A DNA stretch of 64,000 nt from Microascus cirrosus (GCA_030271035.1 JAMBUN010000063.1:186001-250000); one strand, 5' to 3'. Positions 43,101 through 54,417 are shown, counted from the stretch's first letter. A program made the numbers and translations. Notes: generated from the sequence alone by a model not told the origin.

Positions 43101-43249
43101 TCCTACGAGGATGAGATGAAAGTTAGCTTGCGCCTCGGAAAGAGTGTCGTCCGAGGTATGCTTCGAGCAAGGCTGGACCAGAATCGATGTGAATGGAATA
43201 GCGCTGGCGGGGTGCCCAACGCAGCAGCAACATACCCGGGGGTCGGCAT
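40135..43249 (-). CDS. tsc1: Tuberous sclerosis 1 (hamartin) homologue
   Basis: Three exons, 43249-43236, 43102-40302, 40226-40135, giving 968 aa. The N-terminal third is the helical hamartin core, with LLPVIRTPSRIFQWWDLLQD, NPFVERSIATWMKN and FLTILDTFFVKAEYRMRTATFL. The C-terminal part is a long coiled coil (about 590-860) that in relatives binds Tsc2. The Tsc1-Tsc2 complex is a GAP for Rheb and restrains TORC1. The frame ends at TAG/TAA in the donor GTAGGT, and splicing to the last exon adds a Lys-rich tail of about 30 residues (RVRKEGDKKEKKMGALRG), in keeping with fungal homologues. The first exon is only 14 nt (MPTP plus two bases) and is the least certain part. Confidence 0.88.
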
Positions 43250-44439
43250 CGTTCCTGACGACACATCCCAAGATACAGTCCAAGGCTCAGGAGTGCGTGA
43301 CGACGCAAATGGATGGCGGAAGCTTGCTGGTGGTTGCGTTGGCTCGTAGTGGCGGGAAGGCTTTGGCGTGCAGTGGTGCGAAGCTTGAAATCTGCTCGAC
43401 AGGCGAGTTCGATTCCCCGCTGATCAGGCTCGTACCAGGTACCTATGATTCAGCTCAAAGTAATGGCGGTAGGTGGTACTGACGACTTCCCCCCGGCCTT
43501 TGACGCCCCGCCTTTTGCACCTCCCTGATCCGCCTAGTCAAAACTGCTAAGCAGCGGAAGCTGCAGGCCCAGAGCTGGAGATACAAGGGGTGGATGACTT
43601 ATGCACTCAATAGGTTAGAGCAAGAACACAGATTCGGCGCGACGCAATCAGTGTCGTATTGCCCCGGACTTCGGCCTTCTTCCTCGCACGCTGATCCCTA
43701 GGCTAGCGTCCTTAAGGCCCTGGGGCACGCGGTCCTCGAACCCCGCATTCTTGAACCTCTTGCTGCTGATCACCCCGCTTGAGCATCATCGTGCAGGGAG
43801 CGAGGCGTCTCGCTCCGGGAATCCATCCCTTTGGGGTACGGAGTCAACAGCTGCCAACACGCTAGGATCTGCCAATGACGCCAGCCATGATGGGCGCCAC
43901 CTACACGGGGAATTGAGTCGTGAAGCGGGGACACGAGTATTATGTGAACTAAGCCGGTGTTTTTGTTATGAGAGCATCCTATCTAAGGTGTGTCATCTAC
44001 GCTGCGACGGCAGCACGGCACCAGGAATAAATGCAGATGCTACCGCTGTGGTCCGCAATTGCGCCTCTATATGCAGATGAGCAGTACCCCGCCAACCTGG
44101 CATGGCGTCGTGAGACCCCCTCCCTGTTCAGGGTAGGTACCTGGGTCCTCGACTGATCTTGGAACCGTAAGTGACCCCATGACCCCTTAAGCCCCTGTCT
44201 CTCTGCCACCTTCAGCCCATTGCCCCTCACGCCCATTCCAGTACAAGAGCAGCTCGACTGCACCTGCCCGACCCGACAAAACGCAGCTCTCTTCTCATCC
44301 ATCCACTCCGCCTACGCTTGCTTCGATTGATCCGTCCAGTCAACTCTGCCTAACACGCTTCGTCACCAGTCTACAATCCTTTCGCAAATAACAACCCACA
44401 CAACAGCTTCCAACACTCTACTCAGTCCATATCGGCAAG
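43250..44439. other. Divergent region between tsc1 and the DJ-1/PfpI gene
   Basis: 1.2 kb of promoters and leaders. The first 240 bp may contain further 5' exon sequence of tsc1. The 150 bp before 44440 are C/A-rich, leader-like. No other gene seen. Confidence 0.5.
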
Positions 44440-45479
44440 ATGAGTGCGCATAAGACCTCGGCGGTGGTGGATGAGAACGAAGCCCTCGAGGTCCTCTTCG
44501 TTCTCCACCACAAATTCAATCTCATGGATTTCGCCGGCCCATGGGAGACTTTCACCTCCGCCCTCCATGACCCGAATGACCCGGGTAAGTTATGACTGTC
44601 TTGCGCTTGGCTCCGATTACTGGCCTCGTGTGCTTCCAATGCTGACCGATCATTTCTGTGTAGAGTCCAAGGCCTTCGATTGCACCGTCGCCGGTGCCGA
44701 GCAGACTGTACTCACCGGCGAGGACGTCTCCCTTGCCTGCCAGATCCCCTACAAGCAGGCTTATGAGCAGTTGAAAGACTACGACGTCCTGGTCGTCCTC
44801 GGCGGAAACACCGAGGCGGTCATTGAGAAGGATGCCGAGCCTCTTGGTATTATTTCGGCTTTCGCTGAACTACAAAAAGAAGATCCCATCCGCGAGCGGA
44901 CCCTCTTCTCCGTTTGCACCGGCTCGCACTTCCTCGCCCACAAGGGCATCCTCGCCGGCCTTTCGGCCACTACTCACCAAGACTACATGACCACGTTCGA
45001 GAACCTGTGCAGCCGTGCTGCCACTCGCGACCTCGACGAGCGCACCGACGTCATCGAAAACGTCCGATATGTGGTCAACAACCTCCGTTTCGACCTTGGG
45101 AACGAGGACGAGAACCCATATATTCGTCGCAAGTCGGATGCTCGCCGCCCTTCCAATGCTAGGTAAGGCGCCCCAAATGACTCGAAAGAATAGCAGAGCT
45201 ACTTCGGTTTAGTGGAAGACAAGCTATTAACAGTTCGTGTCCTACAGAAAGGGGAGCGTCTCCCTCCGGGCGTCCAGCACCCGCGAGAACATTACTCGCC
45301 GCGCTGCCATGCGCCTGGGAGGATTGCGCGTCGTGACAGCGGGCGGCATCTCGTCGGGCGTCGATGCCGCTCTGTACCTTGTTGGTGCGCTTGTCTCTGA
45401 GGAGTCTGCTGAAGCAGTCGCCCGGTACATGCAGTGGACCTGGCAGAAGGGCGTTGTGGTTGATGGCGTTGATGTTTAA
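44440..45479 (+). CDS. DJ-1/PfpI (ThiJ) family protein, AraC-type class-I glutamine amidotransferase-like
   Basis: Three exons, 44440-44584, 44664-45162, 45248-45479, giving 291 aa. The fold is recognised from LEVLFVLHHKFNLMDFAGPWE at the N-terminus, the nucleophile elbow FSVCTGSHFLAHKGILAG with Cys133, ATTHQDYM about 15 residues on, and GGLRVVTAGGISSGVDAALYL with a C-terminal helix. It resembles isonitrile-hydratase/DJ-1-like fungal proteins. The reaction is unknown. Between the ATTHQDYM region and the last strand it has a charged insert of about 60 residues (DENPYIRRKSDARRP, then KGSVSLRASSTREN) not found in short DJ-1 proteins. Intron 2 falls inside this insert. No redox partner gene lies nearby. 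Confidence 0.88.
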
Positions 45480-45812
45480 AGATAACGAGTTACGATCACT
45501 GTAGATTAGCACGGATGGTTTAATATGCGTCCTTTGTTCCATTTGAATCGAATTTAATGAATGTCACGGAAATCAGACGAGATGCATTGCGAGCTGGTCG
45601 TATGAGGTATGGACCCTGGGAGCTGCGATCATTTATTAGTTCACCCCGCTGTGCTCCACTCTCAGACTTCGGTCAGTTTCGGTGAACAGCCAACCAGCGG
45701 TATCTATTCCTACCTCGTCACGTGCCTGAGATTTTTCCATGATCTCAAATCGTTTCCACCACGCGTATCCCAAGTTGACGACAGCGACGAGAGATCCTCC
45801 GATGCAACCAAA
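45480..45812. other. Spacer between DJ-1/PfpI and uL23m genes
   Basis: 333 bp between tandem plus-strand genes: 3' flank and short promoter. No gene seen. Confidence 0.55.
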
Positions 45813-46590
45813 ATGGCGTCGGTAACAGCCCGGAAAGCTCCGGCGTTCAAGCTCGGAAAGAAGCAAGTCTTTCTGTAAGTCATTGACCCTCCTCACCTAC
45901 GCTGGTCCCCTTTACCCCTTCAGGGCAGGCAAACCGCGAGGACGCCTCAACACTGCAACCTGCAAACGATGCTAACTCGTCTCGCCGCCCCCAAGCCCAA
46001 GCCATGTCATAAGCCTCGTTCGCCGGGAGGTTGACCCCGCCGACTGGGCCACCTTCCAGGTCCCCCTTCGCTTCACTAAATTTGACATCCGCGACTACCT
46101 CTTCAACCTCTACAATGTCGAGGTCAAGGCGGTCCGCTCGTGGGTGCGCCGCCCTGTGGCGCCGACGAAGAATGACGCGGGCCGCTACGTGCGCCCTCCG
46201 GCGGAGAAGTACATGACGGTCGAGATGACGAAGCCCTTCGTGTGGCCCGAGCCACCCATGGACCTATCGCCGTGGGACCAGGAGCTGTACAGCATGCGCG
46301 AGAAGATGCTGAAGGAGCAGGAGGACATAAGGGCCGAGAGATACAAAGGCAACATTCCGATGGCGAGCGACCGGAGGCTCAGCTACGACGAGAAGAAGTA
46401 TAGGCAGTTGGCGGAGGAGCTGCTGCGTGGGAAGAAGAAGTGGAAAAACGGACTTACCCTGGATGAGAAGTGGGGCGCGGCAAGAAAGGCTGCAGAGGAC
46501 GCCGGACCGGAGAAACATGAGGTCGAAGGCGGAGTGACTGGAGAGAAGACTGAAGGGCAAGAGTTCGGCGAGAAGAAGCTGAGTGAGTAA
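45813..46590 (+). CDS. mrp20: Mitochondrial large-subunit ribosomal protein uL23m (Mrp20/L23)
   Basis: Two exons, 45813-45874 and 45996-46590, giving 218 aa. The uL23 fold is seen in FLPSHVISLVRR, QVPLRFTKFDIRDYLFNLYNVEVKAVRSWV and the fungal extension MTKPFVWPEPPMDLSPWD. It binds mitochondrial 23S rRNA near the exit tunnel. The first 20 residues are basic and serve as a likely import signal. The join rebuilds FLPSHVISLV. The C-terminal 70 residues are charged and poorly conserved in my judgement. The 3' end is 147 bp from the convergent METTL4-like gene. Confidence 0.9.
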
Positions 46591-46737
46591 GGATGTAGAG
46601 GGCAAGGGTACGCTTGCGTTGCGCGATGAGCCACCCCTTAGAGAAAATGGGGTCCCTCTTACCTATGTACCACTAGGTCATGATTTCAGTTGTATAATAG
46701 AACTTCATAAAACGGGGGAAACTTCAATCAAAATAGA

Positions 46738-47790
46738 TTACGTGTAGATTCCCTTTGTCTCCAGGTTTGCTGCGCTCTCGTGTTCTACATCCTCCAACTT
46801 GGGATATTGAATCCAGTGCCTCTCTGCTTGGAACTTCATAATTTCGTCGCCCCAGCTCCACCACCCGGCCGTGAGATGACGCGCGAACACCTCAAGGCCC
46901 TGATATCCTGGACCCAGCGCGTCGCAAAAGAGGCGCCGCAGATTCGGCTTCCTTGAATGGACGTCCGGGACCGCAAAGACAACCTTTCTATCCACCAAAT
47001 TTCTCCCTTCATCCCCTTTCCTCTTCGCAATAAGAAGCCGTTCCCACGGTTTCCGCCAAGTTGACTCTACATCGACCATGGGTTCCCCGGAAGCTGTGAT
47101 CTTTAGCCAGATCCATTCGGCCACCAGCTCTAGACCCCACTGGGCGAAGAGCCCGTCTTTGGCGGTTAGAAGCTCAGTGGCGCTGGGGCTGTTAGTAACC
47201 CAGACGGCGACCACGCCACGGGGCGCCAGGTGTACCGGAACTGGGATAAGAGAAAGAAGATCACGGGTGGCTTCGTGGCTCAGACAGGTCGAGTAGCCCT
47301 GCCTCTTCCTCTTCGCGGAGCGGTTGGGCCAAGGAGGATCCACAACTATTAGGTCGAAGTGTGGAGCGGTGGTCATGAACTCCTCCTTGGTTTCCTGTAA
47401 GGAACCGAGGAGTGGGTGTGAGTCTTCGGGTGTGAAATAGGACTCAGCTGGCTCAGACGGAGTTGAAGGGGGCCGCGTAACCCGAGGCAAGCAATATGGG
47501 CCAGGGAAGTGCTCTTGAATATGCTGCATAGCATCCTGGACCGCTCCGCCCGTCATCAACTGAACAAGTTGGCTTGAGGGCGTGAGAGCTGTTGACTGAT
47601 CCGCAGCATATTTTGCCTCCGGTGTCTCAAACGGAGCTAATAGGGGACTGGTGGATACGAGGCGCCTGTCAGTCGACACCCCGTGTGGACCCTGTGCCTC
47701 CTCAATCGACCGCGGGATATCGAGGCACACGACAGACCCATTGTCGCTTTGATAGAGGATGCATGACTGCGGGGTATCTGGGCGCTCCAT
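46738..47790 (-). CDS. MT-A70 family adenine methyltransferase, METTL4-like
   Basis: One exon of 350 aa. The start is the ATG at 47790 (MERPDTPQSC). The open frame begins earlier only with TTG. The MT-A70 catalytic motif DPPW is at 151-154 in FDLIVVDPPWPNRSAKRKRQGYS. The spacing and the NRSAKR context match METTL4 rather than METTL3/Ime4. Further blocks are GVVAVWVTNSP, WGLELVAEWIWLKIT, WRKPWERLLIA, RKPNLRRLF and GLEVFARHLTAGWWSWGDE. METTL4 relatives are reported to methylate adenine N6 in U2 snRNA or DNA. The substrate here is not evident. It is divergent from leu5, 441 bp away. Confidence 0.9.
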   Translation of the reverse strand: MERPDTPQSCILYQSDNGSVVCLDIPRSIEEAQGPHGVSTDRRLVSTSPLLAPFETPEAKYAADQSTALTPSSQLVQLMTGGAVQDAMQHIQEHFPGPYCLPRVTRPPSTPSEPAESYFTPEDSHPLLGSLQETKEEFMTTAPHFDLIVVDPPWPNRSAKRKRQGYSTCLSHEATRDLLSLIPVPVHLAPRGVVAVWVTNSPSATELLTAKDGLFAQWGLELVAEWIWLKITASGEPMVDVESTWRKPWERLLIAKRKGDEGRNLVDRKVVFAVPDVHSRKPNLRRLFCDALGPGYQGLEVFARHLTAGWWSWGDEIMKFQAERHWIQYPKLEDVEHESAANLETKGIYT

Positions 47791-48231
47791 GAGGCTCGGG
47801 GCTGAGCCCCGGGAAATACGCGGGACGCTTGGAGTGGTTCCGGCCCGAAACAATCAAGCTTGTGCGCGGGGCAGCGGTGGACTGTGAGTGTGACCCTTGT
47901 GAATCCGCCCCCGGCAATCCTCGGCTTGTCGTGGAGGAAACCCCAGATCGGAGCCCCCCGGCCAATAACGCGCCGCGAATTTCACCAATGACGTCCTCAA
48001 CCCGATTCTCGTAAGCCGAAATTCCTTCCCCCATCCTCCTCCGCAATTCCGAACGTCGCTCGTGAGCTCCCATGACCCACGCCGACAATACGCTCCGAGC
48101 AGCCCCCCCTACACACTCTCGTTTCCATACTTTCATTCAACGGACTCAGGACCCTTTGAAACGCATTTTTGGCTCGTTGAAAGAGCTCACGCGACCCTTC
48201 TGCGCAACTCATCCTCAAAGGTGGCAGAGGG
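47791..48231. other. Divergent promoter METTL4-like / leu5
   Basis: 441 bp, no separate gene. A plus-strand frame at 48062-48316 overlaps the leu5 start and is not supported. Confidence 0.55.
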
Positions 48232-49465
48232 ATGCCGCCCGCCACCTTGGAGAATGCGGCAATGTCTATTTCTCAGGACTCAGCACAACGCGAATATGAA
48301 GGCCCAGTCCCTATGACGAAGAAGGGCTTGTCTACGAAGGCCCCACCTGCGGACGACGATACGATCTCGTTCAGGAAGCAGACTCGTACCTGGAATTACG
48401 TGTGGCGGTCAGGGGTCGCGGGAGGTTTAGCGGGATGCGCGGTACGTCGGATTCTCCAAGATCAGGCTCTGTGGACTTCGCGGCCCACACATGTACTAAC
48501 CTAACTTCCGTGCACAGGCAAAAACGATTGTAGCGCCCCTTGACCGAGTTAAGATCCTCTTCCAAGCGAGCAGTCCGCAGTATGCGAAGTACTCAGGATC
48601 CTGGGCTGGAGTCGCCGCTACGCTCAAAGACATATACCACCATGACGGCTCGAACGGGCTCTTTCGAGGACACTCCGCTACCCTACTCCGAATATTCCCG
48701 TACGCCGCGATCAAGTTCCTCGCGTACGAACAAATCCGGTCGGTGGTGATCCAGCACAAGGGCCAGGAGACCCCGTTCCGCCGGCTCATTAGCGGGTCAC
48801 TTGCCGGCGTGACATCCGTATTCTTCACGTACCCCCTAGAACTGATTAGGGTGCGCATGGCCTTCGAGACGAAGAAGGAAGGGCGGCCCTCTATTACCTC
48901 CATATGTCGGCAGATATACAACGAGCACCCCACGGCACCAGCCGCCTCCGCAATAGCCTCCAACCCGGCAAAGGTCGTCACCGACCCCGTCAACACAATG
49001 ACACCTCGATGGGGCATCAGCAACTTCTACAGGGGGTTCACTCCCACATTACTAGGCATGCTCCCCTACGCCGGCGTGTCCTTCCTCACACACGACACCG
49101 TGAGCGACCTCTTCAGGCATCCCGCCATCGCGAAATGGAGCACGCTGCCCAAGAGGAAGAACACACCCGAGGGCAAGGCCGTGCCCTTGCGGTCATGGGC
49201 TGAGCTGACGGCGGGCGGTGTAGCAGGAATGATCTCGCAGACGGCATCGTACCCGATGGAGATCATCCGGCGGAGGATGCAGGTGAGCGGCGTGATGGGC
49301 GATGGACACCGGCTGCGGATCGGGGAGACGGCTACGCTGGTCTTCAGAGAAAGGGGTGTTTCGGGGTTCTTTGTCGGCTTATCGATTGGATATGTGAAAA
49401 TTATACCTATGTCGGCGGTGGCCTTCTACGTTTACGAGAGGTCGAAGGGTTTGCTTGGCATCTAG
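48232..49465 (+). CDS. leu5: Mitochondrial coenzyme A carrier (Leu5/SLC25A42-type)
   Basis: Two exons, 48232-48441 and 48518-49465, giving 385 aa. Three carrier signatures are visible: APLDRVKILFQ right after the intron, YPLELIRVRM and YPMEIIRRRM. The sequences SPQYAKYSGSW, GLFRGHSATLLRIFPYAAIKFLAYEQ and GLSIGYVKIIPMSAVAFYVYER fit the Leu5/Graves-disease carrier branch, needed for CoA in the matrix. The start is the ATG at 48232. A second at 48262 would remove ten residues. The loop between helices 4 and 5 carries a fungal insertion of about 35 residues (HPTAPAASAIASNPAK). Confidence 0.92.
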
Positions 49466-49971
49466 GGCTACGCAGGATGGGCGGCATCTTACACAGGCGT
49501 TCAAGAGGGGGTTGGTTACATGGATATTTATCATTTTCTTCTTGATTGTAGTCGCAGTGGAGCATTCGACACTTTGCATGTCTGTAAAGTCATTCAAATC
49601 TTTATATATATATATAAACATATAGACGTTGGTTATGCACGAAAGTGTCCATACTTTGCACTTGGCCAATTTTCTAATTAGCATTTACGCTCATCGCTTT
49701 CCCAGGTGTACCAAGACGAAGTATACAGTGTTTAGTATTGTCAATGTGCGCGAATTTACTGTGGTGCTGAAAGCCCCTGTCACTCAACGCCGCATCTCGC
49801 GTCGAGGCGGCGCGTCAGCCAATGCATCGAGAAAATGCTCGACTTTTTGGGACTGAATGAGAATGGTTGACAAACTCCGAACCGTGCCACGCCCGCTTCC
49901 TCTGAGCTGACGACTTGAAAACAAGGGGACTCTGAGATCCATGGCGACACTTCTACACTAGATACTACACA
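49466..49971. other. Spacer leu5-orc4
   Basis: 506 bp with a (TA)7 run at 49603-49616. No gene seen. Confidence 0.55.
49603..49616 (+). repeat. TA dinucleotide run
   Basis: Seven TA units downstream of leu5, a short microsatellite in 3' flanking sequence. Confidence 0.8.
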
Positions 49972-52616
49972 ATGGTTCAAACACCCGCCTCCGGCCGCAG
50001 GAAGCGCGGGCTGTCCGCCAACGGCGAATCCGCGACAGGTTCCGTCACGAAGAAGAGGAAGGTGGAGGAAAGTCCCACTACGAATGAAACCTCCAACCGT
50101 CGCAGTGCTGCAGCGTACGCGAGTTGGGAGAAGCGGAAGCGGAAGGCCCAAGATGGTAAGAGTGATGGAGAATCGACGAGCCCCGTGGGGTTGACAGCGA
50201 GGAGGAAAAAAGAGATATTTGAGAACAGAAGAAGGGATCCATACGACCTCCCGCCGTCGGACATCCATGAAGCCACGGGGCCAACGAAGAGGAAGATAGC
50301 GACGTCTGCTACGAGTACACCGAACGGGATCAAGTCGAGGCGAAGGAAGAGCATACCTGTCACTGAGCTGGGGGACGGGGACGAAAGCGAGGGCAACGTC
50401 TACGACCTAATGCAGATAGACGAGTCACCGAGCAAGCCGCCGACAGAGAAGAAAAGGGGTCCGGGACGGCCGCCTGGGAGCAAGAACAAGGGCGCAGCAG
50501 GAGCGGCATCAAGGGGCATGCGTAATTTAGAATCGACCCCGACTAAGAGCCGAAAGACCAGGACAAGCCTTGAGCGCGACGTGCCGAGATCGCCTGCTAT
50601 TCTCAAGGGCATCCTGACGCCTTCGAAGAAGCGTAACGACGATACGCCTCGGGCACGGAAGAACGTTGCATTTACCAACGCCGGCGAGAAGGATGATTTC
50701 GATGTCTTCTTTGATGACCTACCAATCAAGAACTCGGAGCCTAGGAAAGCCCAAGAGAAACGACCATCTGTGATGGCTTCGGAATCCAATGAGCCATTAG
50801 CGAGCGAAACTGTGGAGGGGAACGTTGCCGAGGAAGATGAAGACGTGTGCGAGATCTGCCTCAAACCCGACTCAAATCCGCCTAACGAGATCATATTCTG
50901 CGACAGTTGTGACCTAGGATTCCACCAGAAATGCCACAATGTCCGCGACATCCCTGACGATGACTGGTTCTGCAAGAACTGCAGCCAGGAGGATGCCTTG
51001 AAGACGCCCCAGCGTCCGTCGGCTGTTGCGCCGGCCCCACCAACCGACGCCCCGGATATTCCCAACCTGGACCGTCATCTTTCGGCGCTACAAAGGTTGC
51101 TCTTGGATCGCTGTACAGGAAGGAAACGGCTGAACCTCGTGGGGCTGGATGAGGCATATGAGAAGGCTGAGCAGCTGGTTGAGAAGACGATCACGGAAGG
51201 GGAAGGCAACTCGATGTTGCTCATCGGTGGGAGAGCAACTGGAAAAACAGCTGTGAGTATCGCTCGACAGCCACCCCTAAACGCAAAGTTGCGAGCGGTA
51301 GACTAATGTCATGGGTAGCTTGTCGAAAAGGTGGTAGATTCTATGTCGAGGTCTTACAGCGGCGAGTTTCTTGTTGTTCGGCTCAATGGCTTCATACACA
51401 CGGACGACAAGCTCGCACTCAAGGATATCTGGCGTCAGCTCGGGAAGGAAATGGACGTGGACGACGATCTCATGACTCGGGTATGTGCCGCCAAGTAGGG
51501 ACTACTTACTGGGTATAGCGTGTCAACTGACCATATCCCCTGCTTAGAACTACGCAGACACGATGGCTTCCCTTCTCGCCCTTCTCTCCCACCCCTCCGA
51601 GATCACAGGGGTAGACGAGGGCGTAACGTCCCAAGCAGTAATATTCGTTATCGACGAATTCGACATGTTCACATACCACCCTCGTCAGACTCTACTGTAC
51701 AATTTATTCGACATCGCCCAGGCGCGCAAGGCACCAATTGCTGTCCTCGGATGTACGGGCAAAGTGGACGTAGTGGAGATGCTTGAGAAGCGAGTGAAGA
51801 GTCGGTTCAGCCACCGCTACGTCTTCGTGCCTCCAGCCCGGAGTCTCCCGGCCTATTGGGATATTTGCAAGCAGGGGTTGATAGTCGACAGGGAGGTTGC
51901 CGAGGCTGAGGGGCTCGAGACTGATCTAGAGGGCTTCGACGAGTTTATGGAGTACTGGTCCAAGAAGATCGATGTAAGTTCCGCCCTAACCTCGCTTCCA
52001 TCAAGCACGGCATGATCTGGCCATGAAGACACCTTGCTAACAAACTTAACAGCGCCTTTACAAACAAGACTCTTTCCAGATCCTCCTCAAGGCCCATTTC
52101 TACACAACAAAATCCCCTACCACCTTCCTAACATCTTTCATCCTCCCGCTCTCAACGCTGACTCCATCAAACCTCACCCTCCAGATCCCTCCTCCCCCGT
52201 CACTTCCTTCCCTCTCTACCCCACACTCAAAGCTTCATCTCCTCTCATCCCTCTCAGACCTGGACCTCGCCCTCCTCATTGCTGCAGCGCGTATCGAGGT
52301 CTCCGCGCACACTGACATGGTTAACTTCTCCATGGCTTACGACGAGTACGCGTCTCTCATGGGCCGCCAGCGCGTGCAGAGCTCCGCGGCGGGGATGATG
52401 GCGCTCGGAGGCGGAGTGAGGGTCTGGAGTAGGGGCGTGGCACTCGTAGCGTGGGAGAGGCTGGCGGAGATGGGGTTGCTGCTGCCGGGAAGGATTGGTG
52501 GGAAGGGCGTAGGGGTGGAAGGGAGGATGTGGGCGGTTGATGTCGGGATTGAAGAGATCGAGGGGGCAGTGAAGCTGAGTGGAGTGTTGGCGAAGTGGTG
52601 CAGGGATTTGCCGTGA
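49972..52616 (+). CDS. orc4: Origin recognition complex subunit 4 with AT-hook and PHD finger
   Basis: Four exons, 49972-51252, 51319-51480, 51548-51973, 52053-52616, giving 810 aa, about twice the animal Orc4 length. The first 360 residues are basic and disordered, with an AT-hook (KRGPGRPPGSK, 161-171) and a complete PHD finger: Cys293, 296, 310, 313, His318, Cys321, 334, 337. The AAA+ core follows: Walker A GGRATGKT at 419-426, cut by intron 1 just after it, and Walker B VIFVIDEFD in exon 3. The C-terminal winged-helix part ends KWCRDLP. ORC marks replication origins and loads MCM. The extra domains suggest chromatin or AT-rich DNA reading, as S. pombe Orc4 does with AT-hooks. Confidence 0.93.
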
Positions 52617-53083
52617 AGGTCCTAGAAGCATATTGAGGGGGTCCTCTGTTGCGGTGGCAATATAGTATTTTGGTATTTTGGTATTGTGGTATTGCATGTG
52701 GCACCATGGCATTACATTTGTATAGCGTCATATACGATAGAGCTAGAAGACATACCTTAGCGTGGTGTGGGCTATTCGTGCAGATAGCTCCTGGATATCC
52801 CATGTATAATTCTACTGTCGTTGGGTACCGTGACTGTGGTGCACCACATCGGGTCCAGACGGGAATAACGCCGACGACGCCCGTCTCACGCTGGGTCTAT
52901 ACGCAACGGTCTGCCTCTTCACGCGGTTATGTACGTGTCTATTAGCCATTTGAGATCAACGTCGCTCAAGCTGCGCAGTCTCATCCGAAAATATATCACA
53001 CGCCATTCTGCTGAGATCTTGGGGGGCACCAGCGGTTACCATCCAGTCCAAACACAACAAGCAACACCCGGGATGAATCCCAT
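52617..53083. other. Convergent 3' region of orc4 and hgh1
   Basis: 467 bp. It contains a short 8-bp tandem repeat (52664-52695) and no gene. Confidence 0.55.
52664..52695 (+). repeat. 8-bp tandem repeat, four units
   Basis: Four consecutive units close to GGTATTTT/GGTATTGT just after orc4. Adjacent units differ by one or two bases. Confidence 0.75.
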
Positions 53084-54417
53084 TTATACCTCGACTACCT
53101 GGTTATCTTCATCCTCTTCCGCCGGCTTCGTCTCATCCGCCTCTTCCCTCATCAACACTTGCACCAACCTCTCACAGGCCTCCTTCACCCCGTCATGGTT
53201 GACCTTCAGATGCGTCTCCCTGATCAGTGGGTACACCTTAACCTCCCTCATAAGGTCGCGCGCCGGCCTTGTCGTCGTTAACAGCGTCAGCGTCTCGATA
53301 TGCGTCTGAATAATCTCAGGGTCCGAATCCCGCTGCTTGTCCGGCGGCAGGAGCTGTAAGTCGGGTAACATCTCCAACGCCTCCTCCTCCTCGAACTCCT
53401 CGTTGCCCGCAATGGGAAGGAGCAGGTAGGGAAGCAGGTTCATATCCTCCTCGGCCAGGAAGGCCGGGTGGGCGTCGACCTCGAACGCGACGTTCTTGAT
53501 GGTGCTAGCCACGCCGCGGCGGCGCACGTCGGACTTATGCTCGGTGAAGACCTTGATTTTGGTGAGGGGGAACTCGCCGTCATAGTCCTGGCGCTGGACG
53601 AAGTGGTGGCGCACCTCCTCGTGTTTGGTCAGGTCAGCGAACATATAGGCGAGGTAGTCGTAGTTGGCGTGCTTGTTATAGGAGCCGTCAAAGCCCTTGA
53701 CAAAGAGGTCGAAGAGCTGGTTGATGACGAGGTCGTCGGACTTGAGGCCCTCGGGTGGGGTTTGCTTCTTTGTTAGTATGGATTTTATGGTGTCGCGCTT
53801 GCTCATATTTGCCAGGAGCATGGCGAGGAGGTCGGCGTTTGGTTCCGTGGGGGACTACGCGCGTGTAAGTGCACTGTTATAGAGCGAGTTCTGAGATGGA
53901 GGAAAGTAAACGTACAAGTATCTTGGAAAGTACAAGATCTAAGAACGCCTCATCTGTAGCAACGGTATCTAGCACATCGTCTTCGGTGGAGAGGTTAACT
54001 AGTATGGTCAAGGACGGCGCTGCTACTTTCTATAGCATAAATAAGAATAGGTAAGCATGCGATCAGTTTCTCAGTGCATAGCGCAAGAGCAAGAATCCAA
54101 CCAATTTGGGTACACGGTTCGTGCAAACTCGGGCCGGGAACATACCGGGTGGTCGCGTAGGAGCACTTTCATATTCCTCGCCGGCTGTAGGTCGTTGACC
54201 TTGAAGGCAGCAGGGTGTGTAAGGGAGTAAGGGACAGCACCCTCAAGCGCAGCCAGCCGAACCTGTGGGTTCGGGTGACTTATGAACGAGACAAGCTTCA
54301 CCAGATATTGTCAGTACAGTGAAGCTAATGTTGCGTGCTTCGCGTGACGTAGCGCTGGGCGAACGGCCTCGCGATTTGGAGGGTTTGAATACACACCTCG
54401 TCTAGTTCGGATGCCAT
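53084..54417 (-). CDS. hgh1: Hgh1 family protein (eEF2-folding cochaperone)
   Basis: Four exons, 54417-54397, 54295-54146, 54029-53916, 53854-53084, giving 351 aa. An armadillo-like all-helical protein: MASELDELVSFISHPNPQVR at the start, LLRDHP closing exon 2, LTILVNLSTEDDVLD in exon 3, then LLANMSKRD and FLAEEDMNLLPYLLLPIAG, EALEMLPDLQLLPPDKQRDSDP and LLLTTTRPARDLMRE-like sequence (here LTTTRPARDLMRE). This matches the HGH1/BRP16 family, which helps the TRiC chaperonin fold eEF2. The first exon is only seven codons. All introns are phase 0. Divergent from enp1, 426 bp away. Confidence 0.9.

Noticed and set aside
43396..43425. GAGTTCGATTCCCC element, possible tRNA B box
   Set aside because: T-stem bases do not pair and no A box or acceptor stem is found upstream.
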